DNA of 64,000 nucleotides from Adineta steineri. Lineage: Eukaryota; Rotifera; Eurotatoria; Adinetida; Adinetidae. Below the pieces are notes generated by a model that made no database searches, was not told where the DNA came from, and was given only the letters and a program-made list of their open reading frames with translations. The DNA lies in NCBI GenBank assembly GCA_905250115.1, contig CAJNOI010000091.1:124001-188000 (forward strand). Reading direction: 5' to 3'. Below, in pieces: positions 54,301 to 64,000 of this stretch. Positions within the stretch are counted from its first letter, which is position 1; each line of letters starts with the position of its first letter. The position numbers were made by a program, and so were the translations under genes.

Positions 54301-57300
54301 AAAAAATATCAAATTTACTTTCAGATTTGGTATTATTCGGAAGAATAAGTACAGTACTTGCTTGTGCAATACCATATGGATTTCGACCAATACATTGATA
54401 AATACCTGCTTTAGCTTGATTGAGAGATAGAATACCGCCTGAAACAAAGGAAATAGAAAACTTCATGAAATTATCCTTGAGATAGCATAAAGTAAATCAT
54501 AGACGTTAAAAATTGATGAAGTCGACTACCTCTCTTTCTTGATACTATCTTATATAACTCGAAACTTCCGGATATCTATTCTTCCGTTAAATAAAATATT
54601 TTTATACCTGTAATAGGTGATCCATTAATGATAATTTCTTCTCCATTATATAACCAACTAATTATTGGTTCAGGTCGACCACGAAATCCACATTTAATCG
54701 GTACACTTTCTCCTTGATTTATTTGAATCACGGAATCCGGACGTTGAATAATTTTTGGTGGTTCTAAATAAATATGAGCAATTAACTTTTATCTTCTCAA
54801 ATTTTTTTTTTCTTACCTAAAACTTCTAATAAAGCAGTATAAGCTATATCAGATTGTCCAGTTGAACTTGTTGCTCGGCAAATATATGTTCCACGATCAT
54901 CCATTCGTATATCATATAAATATAAAGTACCATGTAAAACTTGATTTCGTTTATCTGGTAATACATCTCCATATTTTTCCCATTCAACATTTGGTTTTGG
55001 CCAACCAGCAATAACACATTCAATAGAAAAATTATTTCCAACCAAAACTCTATTCATTATTATAATACATTATTTATATAAATACAAAAAAAAACTTTTT
55101 TTTTTAATATACCTGGAAGCAACAGGTGGTTTATATACAGTCGTTAATGGTAAACGATCTTTATCATTTAAAGGTTTCTTTAAAACATGTAATGTTGTTA
55201 TTTGACTATTATTTACAATTTGTTCGGTTAAGGAATTTTTAGCTGAACATCGATATTTTCCTGCATCGGATTGATTTATATCAATAATATGTAAATTTCC
55301 ACTAGGTAAAATTTTATATCGATCTATAGAAATATCAAAAGAAAAAAAATGATTTTTTTCTCAAAAGTATTCGCATACTTGAGTTAGATTCAATTTGTAT
55401 AGGATTATTATCTAAAGTAAATAATGGTATTGGTCGAGGATTTCCATTAGGTAATTCACATGGTATAACAGCAATATTTCCTTCAGTTAAATTCATAACA
55501 TTATTTTCATTGATATCTGTTTTAAAAGGATCCAATGCTAAAAGGAGGAAAGAAATGGATATATCTTTATTGAATTAAATTAATTCTTTTTAACTGACAA
55601 ACATCACTTTTCACTATGAACAGATGGATTATTTAAAGATATATGCATGCATACTCCACATGTCAACATTTAAGTAAATTCAATTGACAATATTCAACTC
55701 ATCTCTTTTTACTATCAAGCTGAGAGTAAAGAGAAAATGGACACTTGACCCTTTTGTCTTTTAAAACATCTGTATGTTCATAATTAACCAGTTCAATCTT
55801 TGACTAAGTATGTTAGTAAGTATAATGATGTTCATCAATGTTTCGTTTCACATCATGATTAGCTATTGAACAAATAGAAGAGAGAAGGCGTATATATTTT
55901 TCCATGTCTATTGGCCTCCTAGCGTGAATATGTGACGCCCATAAATAACTCGGATGTTTGCGAGTGAGAGGCGCCGGTCATCATCATCATCAATATATGA
56001 ACTTCAATTTCCGACACAAAGAGATAGGATGAACATAGAAGGAAGACAAACCTTTCCTTCTTGTGCTAAGTGAATTACAGATAAAATAATATCCGGCTTA
56101 ATATATATATACGTGCATGACCGATGATTGTATATGTATAAGAAAATAACAGAAAGAAACATGAACAATAGTTGATCATTATTCATTTTGATTTTTAACA
56201 TTGTTCATTAAATAATACACGAAACAACATTTATCATCTTTATATGTCGTAATATAATTCTGTCTGCGAGAATGATTATATGTATAGATATTCAATCAAC
56301 ACAATCGAATAACTTATGTTGCCGACATGGGAGAAAATTAGCTTGATGATATTAGTAATGAATAGACGCCGACAGATTCATATTAAAACATAAATCTTGT
56401 TTTCGATAATTATAGAGACTGATCGACTATTTAGTTGTCTACATAGTCGTTCTATTTTGTGTTCCTCCGCCTCTTTCTTTTAATCATAAGAAGAATGAAT
56501 GAATATACGGTAAGAAGACCTACATATCTATGTATATATATATATATATACACATTAAATTAATGATCACCCATTGAAGATAGAATTCAACCTCCCGACT
56601 GGTCACTTATCTTCTCGCTATGCTATGTGCTATGCCATCATATTCTGATCGAAATTGCTTACGGCTGATCTTGACCTTTTTCTTCTTCTTTTTTTTATGT
56701 GCAATGATTTCATCAAGACAAAACAATGATGACAGAATTTCTACTCATGGGAAATCCTAATTCTTCTTCTTCTTCTTCTTCTTTTTTCTTCTTCGTCATC
56801 GTCTGGTCATAGTCATCCCTGAAGCGAGATAGACACATATTGAACGGTGACATTTTGCTAGATTGTTGATACATAACCTATCTGTTTAACATATATATTA
56901 TTCGTAAGCAAAAAGATAAGAATGATGATCTATTGTGTATGCGATACAAGTCAAGAATGAACTTCCGATGTATGAACAATAAGTTGCGTAAGATTAAGCA
57001 ACAGAAATCATCGAACTAGCTATTCTCTAATTGCAAGAAAAAAGACGTCATGTGCATATACTCTCAACACTGAATTGTTTACATATTCATATATCCTATT
57101 GAGATTTCTGATTCAATTTATATTCACTTTTACTCAAATAGAATAAGAGTCTATTTAGATGGCTACTCATGTTCTTGATTATCTCGACAAGAAACTAGAA
57201 AATAAAAGGCGAGAGCATCTCAAGGCAAAAGCTTTTCTTTTTGTCTGTCTGTTTAACAATGTTCTACACGTATGTGTATATGTGCGTGCGTGTGTATTTA

Positions 57301-58422
57301 AGGCTCGAAAAAAAAGCAAATAAAGAACTCTTCGATCGGATCGAATCGCCTACGATTATACACTTGACAGCATCAAAGCATACAACACACATTCAGGCTA
57401 TTTGATATTAATAATCAAACTATAAGTTTGCCATTCCTACCGGACAGGTCATCAACTATCGTCTCTTTTGTTTCATCGTTTGTAGAGTGCAGACAATCGA
57501 GCAACAATATATATATATATGAAGACAGAGGCGAAATGGAATCAAATTAACTATAGTAGCCGATACTCCTATCGTTTTAACTGAACAAACGATAGACCAT
57601 TTTGTTTTTTAATGGATCATGAACAATGATACTAGTGACTAGTACTGCTATCGTTGTTGATCATTATTTTCGTATACAACTCAAATGAAATAATAATTAA
57701 AGAGAAGTCTGACACCTTTCTTACGAACATTTAATGAAGCGTTTAAAATTATATCAAAAAACGATAAGAAAAAGGCCAATAGACTATTCATTTGGGTACC
57801 ATTTGTCTGGATACAACTAAGATTATTCTCCGATTGAGACAATTAAGAAAGTCGGCAAAAAGAAAAAGAGACATCACCTTCGTATCTCTTAATGAGCTAT
57901 TGTGACAGGTCTTATATGGACATATGTGTCTGAGTATACATGCATATATCTTGACAGTGATGCGACAAGATGTCGGTTAGAGTAAGATTAATATTATGAA
58001 TAAACATGAAAGACTCACTTGGTAAACTTAACATAGCTGGTTCACTTTCCAATAGACCATATTGAGTTGAAACAACACAGGCATAAGCACCTGGTTGTGT
58101 ATATGCAGTATCACCAAATTGAAATATACGTAATTCATTTTCATGCATTTCAATTATAGATGGATTCAATTCAATACGTTGACCAACATGAGTCCAATAG
58201 GAAACAGATATAAATGGTGTATCATTACTTTCACATATTAAATGTGCTTCAGATGATGATGGTATTACAGCTGTTTGTGGACGTACACGTACTTGTGGTA
58301 AACCATCTAAATGAAGGAGAAGAAGGAGAACATTTTTTTTAATTTTTCTTAAATAAATAGTTTTTTGACATACCAGTTATATTTAAATAAATGTATAATA
58401 CGAGAATATAGATCAATTTCAT
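51383..58422 (-). CDS. CDON/BOC/Ihog-like Ig-FN3 transmembrane receptor
   Basis: Fourteen minus-strand exons, all in phase: 58374-58422, 58019-58306, 55379-55537, 55113-55323, 54817-55049, 54608-54763, 54319-54438, 53938-54258, 53807-53851, 53002-53604, 52682-52948, 52254-52616, 51815-52081, 51383-51756; 1151 residues. Signal peptide 1-17; five Ig domains (about 18-112, 113-235, 236-313, 314-405, 406-512) with Cys/Trp/DxGxYxC motifs; a Ser linker; two FN3 domains in one exon (about 528-728), the second with IDGFIIYYRLI and YELRMATYSNRGLS; TM at about 783-808; and a low-complexity cytoplasmic tail. The FN3 signature and layout best fit the Hedgehog co-receptors CDON/BOC/Ihog. CDON has 5 Ig + 3 FN3, Ihog 4 + 2, so this is intermediate. 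Robo- or DCC-like assignment is possible but less likely. The 2.5 kb intron after exon 2 is by far its largest. Confidence 0.88.
55538..58018. other. Large second intron of the CDON/BOC-like gene
   Basis: 2.48 kb, exceptional beside its 40-170-base neighbours. Contains (CTT)n near 56763-56785, (TA)n near 56535-56550 and 57508-57518. Candidate site for regulatory sequence; no coding exon found. Confidence 0.6.
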
Positions 58423-61400
58423 TGTGCATATTACATTATAAAGAAATAAAACAAAAACAAAGACATCTAGAATTAATAAAAGTAGATGATGTAACATATG
58501 TACATATGAAAAAAAAAAGAGTAGAAAAAGAAATCTTCATTAATACACTTGGACGCATCAATTGTTCAAACAAATGAGCATCCAAACAGTAAGAATAATA
58601 ACAATACCAATTCTATTCGTAGTTTTAATGAGATCAGGTTGAACGAATACTGACCGCCTACCGTCAGCTGTTCATTCATTCAGTCTTGATACGTATAAAT
58701 ACAAAGAAGAAGAAAAAAAAAGACATAGACAGGCATGTAAAAGAAGATCAGCGGTGTTATTATTGATAGTCGGGGCATCTTTCGTGTGTAATTACAAGAG
58801 TAAGAGTAGTAGACAATGATCATCATCATTATGATGGAAACATCTTTAAGTGAAAAAAAAAAGAATTAAGGCAAGCCGAAAGAAGGAAGGTGGCTACTCT
58901 CAAACATTGTTCAAATAGAAAGCGAAAGAGAGAAAGAGAAAGAAAAGCGAGAAAGAGAAGGGAGAGAGAATTCAACAAGTCATCATCATTTTTCTTTGCA
59001 ATGCATTCATTCTCTCTCTCATTTTTTTCTCTCTGTTCTCTTCAAAGACTGTTCATCTGACAGCTCGCTGTTTTCTCCTTCTCTCTTTCTCTCGTACAAT
59101 TTGTTTTAGCATTTCCGCTTATACTCTCTTATTCGTCTCATAGTATTCGAGGACATGCAAAGGTGAACAAAAATAGGAACTCCACCCCTATCGTCACAAC
59201 AGAAGCACATCATCGTAGCAGTTACTATGCGAGACATATGCAAGAAGTAAAAGAAAAAAAGAAAAGGAGGACGACACACACAAGGAAAACGTCAATTGGG
59301 AATTACGTGTCGATGTTTCGGCTGAATATGCCTTATAAATAAATAAGCAAAAAAAAGAGAGAAGAACAAGGAAAAGAAGAACATTTCAATGATCAATAAA
59401 ACTAAAGAAATAAAAGAAATGTTTCAACACACACAACGTTCCGTTTTTTTTATTATTTTTCTTTTCTCTCTTCATGTCGAAATACGATGGACAAATAAAC
59501 TCTTTTTGAGTAGATACATGAAAGTCGCCATAGTAAACACCTCACATAAATGAACTTTCAAGGCAAATAAATCATCTTTGCCGCCAACAATCTTCATCTC
59601 TTTGTACACAACACATCATACATATCGAATAAAATACAGAAACAGAAAAGGAAGAAGAAGAAAAAAAGAGATGCGATCATTTCTCATGCATCAAATAAAA
59701 TATATTTGTGTACGTATGGATATATGCTAAGATTACTATCAGTCTCTTCAATAGACATGCAATTGAACAGTTCATACATACATACATATATTAAAAAAAA
59801 AAGAAAATCAGATGTGCTATATAGTCAATCACTAAAAGAAATATATTAGCGGTCTCAATATAGGAAAATAGAAAAGAAGACAGTAATTCAAAGAGTTGAC
59901 CGCCAAATGTTCTCTTTACGATTAATCGGACACTGAAATCTGTTAAAACTATTTCAATTAAAAGAAAAACAGTTATCCTTCAATTGAACTATTTTAAAGA
60001 GTACAAGAATAATAGATGTGCTATATCCAATTTGATAAACTTTTTTCTAAGCTTAAACACACGCACATCCGCTCGTTAAAGATAATGGCTGGTGACCTTC
60101 ATGTTATCAATAATATCATCGCTTACGTTTCTACAATACCCTTGCTATATATATATATACATATGTATATATGAGTATATGTATATGTGTGTGAACATTA
60201 TACATATCAACCAAACCTAGATAGGATAGATGGAAGACTCTAATCAACAACATCGATGAGTAGTAGTAGTACGTTGTTTATAGCTAAAAGATAGATAGAA
60301 TGATAGATACTCACTCTCCTCTTCGCTTGATGAAATAGTAGTTTAGATCAAGATTTTTATCTTTTAGAAATAGAACATATGTTTTTTTTCCAATACGATG
60401 ATAATAATAATAATGATGATGATGACAACGATGATGCGTAATCATGAACAAATTGCGCGATCGATCGATTGATCGCTAGACGTATATTCGATGCACTTCT
60501 TTTTCTACTACTACTACTACTACTACTACCACTATTCGTGTGTCGCAATCATAACCACTCCGTTGTTGTTGACCACCGCCTTCAATCAATGTGAACAGAA
60601 GGTAGCCATTAGACGACAGAGTAAACGAGAGAGTGAGAGGGGGAGAGTTGCATTCCCGTCAATTGAATGAACACATTGATGGTTTTATTGAAATCGACAA
60701 GCAGCCAACGATACAGATGGCAAAATGAAGACGACGAAGAAAAAGAAAGACGATGATGATGATGATGATGACGATGATCAAGTCCTTCGTCTCTTGATGT
60801 GTATGTATGTGCATTGACCTGTTTTGACGATGCACTGACAGAAATGACAAGAGAAGAAGCAAAAAAATCGCTCACTCGTTCTACGATCAGTGTCGCTTCC
60901 ATACGTATGGTTGAACACAGACAACTGTAAAAAAAAAGAGAGAAAGAACTGAAGAGTAGAGAAAAAAACGGAACATTGTGTTTTTTCTATCCTTATTGCT
61001 ATAAGATCGATCAATCGATCGACAGTGGGCTTATCTCATCGCCGTTTTTTTCTTCTTCTTCTATCGATCTAAGTAATGTATATAATAGAGTACTAAAAAA
61101 ATAGAACAAGAAAAACGACTAAGCGAACAAGTCATAATCAATTCATAGAACAGTTGATTTGTCAAAAAAAAAGAATTGCACGAGAGAAAAAGAAAATCTT
61201 CTTAAATGATCGAAATTACAAAATATAATACATACAATCATGCAGAGATTTCCTTGAAAATCGTAAAAGATTTTTCTCTTCTCTCTATAGGTACCACTTT
61301 CTATTGTAATATTCAAGGTTTTAAATATATGTATATATAACATTATCAATATGTACACGCAATCGGTGTGAAAAGCAATTTGTTTCATAGAAAAATTTAA

Positions 61401-64000
61401 ACATATTTTATCTAACAAATTTGTTTTTTTTTCCTTTCTTCGTAATCAAAAAGAAAAACAAAATTGACATATACACAATTTTAGATTGACAGATATCATT
61501 GCATAATCGTAACAAATGCTTAGTCGCTAACTGGTATGTTCCTATTCCCAACCATCCGTTTTACCCCCCTAAAAAAAAGAAGGAATTTCCTCTTTTGAGA
61601 GCAAATGTCACTATTCTTTTCTTTACTTTCTCTCTCTCTCTCTTGCTTGCTTTATTCAAATAGGAGGAAATAAAAGATTGTGTCATGTCAAAAAAGAAAA
61701 GTAACGAATGATTATTAGAAATTGTATTTAGTTGTAAATGAATGATGTAAGTTGTCAATTGAAACATACGTATATCAGAAGTGATAAGCACAAAATATAG
61801 AAATGTCTAATGTTTTGTACATACACACACATATGGATCATCGGATGAACGCAATTTATCTGTATATGTATATATATATATATATATATAAGTATGACGT
61901 AAGAATAAGAAAGTGATAGGAGTACAGTTTAATCCGACGGCGAGAAAAAAAAAGAGGAAGAGAGATTTGGCAAACAAACAAATAAACTATATATATTTAT
62001 TCATAAATAAATATGTATGTAGTTTATAATGTAAAGAAGATGGATATTCAAGGTTATTGTTGTTGTTAGTTATGAAAAAACAATAATAGACCTATCTACC
62101 CCCAACAGATCATATTCCGTTCATATCAGCCAGTGAAAGTCAATCACAATGACTCTCAAGTCTTATTAACGTTGTCCATATGATGATAGAAAAAGTTCAG
62201 CTGTCATATCACAATGATCAATGAGAATCTGTCACTCTTCTCATACCTTTATTAATCGATACATAAAGACAATGGACAAGGAGAAAGAAAAAGAAATTAG
62301 TCTATTTCAAGGTTATTTTAAGTAGACATACATATGTTTCTCAGTCAGCATATTTTATTGTCATTCTTAAGACAACAGATTTTTCTCAAGTGGCTACAGG
62401 GAAAAAAAGTATCACCGCTATTCTATATTTTTGAACATCAAACACAATTGGAATAAGTCTTACAGGTGTTTGTTCTATTTAATTTAATGAAATCTAATTG
62501 CAAAAAGAATATTCATTTATTCCCTATTAGAAGTTCAATCGGTCATATAAAAAAAGTTCTTACCCTTCAATAATCGAACATTGATCCTATCAATTTTCCA
62601 TTCACATTTGAATAATCAACAGACTTCTATATTACTTCGCTTGCTCTTTTCTCTCTCTCTCTCTCTTCCTTATTCAATCCTTACGGTTATTTACTTTGTG
62701 AACAAGATAGAGGGCACGGCACGGCTCAAACACTGAATACGGAAGACTATAACAATAACAATAAAATAGAACGTGAATGAATGTATATGTATATATATAT
62801 ATATATATATGTGTGTATGTGTGCTCGCTAGTAGGCGGGCAAGCAGGCAGAAAATGATAATCGGCAAGGGGTGGGTGAACTTTTCTTCGTGCTCACTATT
62901 GCTTATAGCAGCATATGAATACAGCAGACCATTATGAAATGTACACGCATGTGCATGTTAGTACAAGTGACTGAAATCTCACGAAAAGATGAGAAGAGTG
63001 AATCTCTATATATAATAGTGAGTTTATTATGCTCCTTGATCATCTTAACAAGAAGTGGAATTTCAAGCTAAATGATACTCTCATCTATATCTATGTATCT
63101 CATACTTGTGGAAGAAAAGAATGAACAAAAAAAAAAAGTTATAGTATACACCTTGTGAAGGACTTACTCGTTTAGATTGATAATAAAACATGGAGAAAGA
63201 AACCATTGTCCTAGATAGTATACTTCCGTACTTGGTTCTAGTCATTTTCTTTCTTCTTATTTAGTGTGTGTTTCATCTTGAATGACCAACAATATCTGAC
63301 AGGATAGAGAGGAAGTATCCCTTTCTCTGGTCAATGCAAAAAAAGAAGTATGTTTGAAAATGATGCCTATGGGCTACTATAATTATGTCATCGGTGGTAG
63401 ATTGAATACAGGAGAGAGAGAGACAGAGAGAGAGAAAGAAGGAGAGAAAGAAAATCTCTCTTCTCTCTAGATTTTTCCGATAGAGACAATACATGCTGAG
63501 ATGATGAAAAGACATCTAGGCAATCATTATTATAAATTCGAATACAACAAGCTGATACCGCCATCCTGTCGTTTGTTGTTTAAGGTTGACTGCGTCTTTT
63601 TTTCTATCTGATCGGTCATCTATCTGCTTACCTATGTCTTTAAATCTATTGAAGATAATCAATATTTTAATTATTTATCCTCAGTTGGATACTAAACAAG
63701 AAAAAAACAGGTGTCGAACAAAAGTGAATGATGTTCATTATTGAATCCTTGATCAATTACATAAGAAATCATTCATCGTTCAATACAAGTATATATGTGA
63801 AGTATATATATATATATATATGCATTGAATTCAAAGTCAAGAAATTCGAACTACCATATACATATGAAATGAAAATAGCTCCGATAAAAGGTACAGTGGC
63901 AAGAAGAAAAAAAAGAAAAGAATATGAAACAAAAGACATTAGAACTTTTAATATGACGCAATTCTTTTCTCTCTAGAGGAAATTATATTTTAAACCTGGT
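58423..64000. other. Non-coding upstream region, microsatellite-rich
   Basis: 5.6 kb without a supported gene. Microsatellites: purine (GA)n-type at 58921-58967 and 63411-63450, (CTA)n at 60506-60530, (ATG)n at 60750-60772, (TA)n at 61868-61890, 62787-62808 and 63803-63820. Probably promoter and 5' region of the CDON/BOC-like gene, and beyond. Confidence 0.6.

Noticed and set aside
60357-61014. Overlapping minus-strand Ser/His-rich frames
   Set aside because: Generated by (CTA)n and (ATG)n microsatellites upstream of the receptor gene.
1-64000. tRNA, rRNA or other structured RNA genes
   Set aside because: No convincing B-box or cloverleaf, or rRNA-like block, was seen by eye; a covariance-model scan would be decisive but could not be run.

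Overview
The window is eukaryotic nuclear DNA: very AT-rich, with compact genes split by many introns of about 50-60 bases (GT..AG), animal-type proteins and two 10-base N gaps. The F-box/LRR-like, rhodopsin-like GPCR and short-intron LRR genes look like the expanded families of bdelloid rotifers. With the spliced-leader-like gene starts and telomere-like TGTGGG motifs, a bdelloid (Rotaria/Adineta-like) is the best guess. This is inference from sequence character, not a database match. All exon models below were built by hand from splice signals and reading phase.

Layout. 1-23 kb is a dense block of mostly conserved genes: a Ser-rich CaaX-ending protein (3' part), a CAP-Gly protein, a coiled-coil protein, an AT-hook-like nuclear protein, METTL4, CDIPT (phosphatidylinositol synthase), IARS2, MRPL19, a 65-aa unknown, a two-Ig protein, a bacterial-looking zinc-ribbon protein and a kelch protein. 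METTL4/CDIPT and IARS2/MRPL19 are tightly spaced same-strand pairs with a splice acceptor in the short gap, as expected of operons resolved by trans-splicing. 23-28.7 kb is nearly empty apart from a Dpy-30/RIIa-like gene.

28.7-47 kb is an accessory region. It holds an F-box exon, a 141-bp-periodic array of LRR exons, a GPCR gene, a GPCR fragment, an unidentified frameshifted relic, a piggyBac transposase relic, a SET-domain gene, an F-box protein, a broken valyl-tRNA synthetase copy with a duplicated exon, several inverted-repeat elements, and about ten short telomere-like G-rich/C-rich hairpins seen only here. 48-58.4 kb holds a small unknown gene, a single-exon GPCR and a 14-exon CDON/BOC/Ihog-like Ig-FN3 receptor. 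58.4-64 kb is upstream non-coding DNA rich in microsatellites.

The conserved genes serve mitochondrial translation (IARS2, MRPL19), phospholipid synthesis (CDIPT), adenine methylation (METTL4) and, by inference, Hedgehog-type signalling (CDON/BOC-like). The most notable items are the telomere-like hairpin family, the 141-bp LRR exon array (with an N gap that is almost certainly an assembly artefact), the zinc-ribbon gene as a horizontal-transfer candidate, and the rearranged VARS relic.
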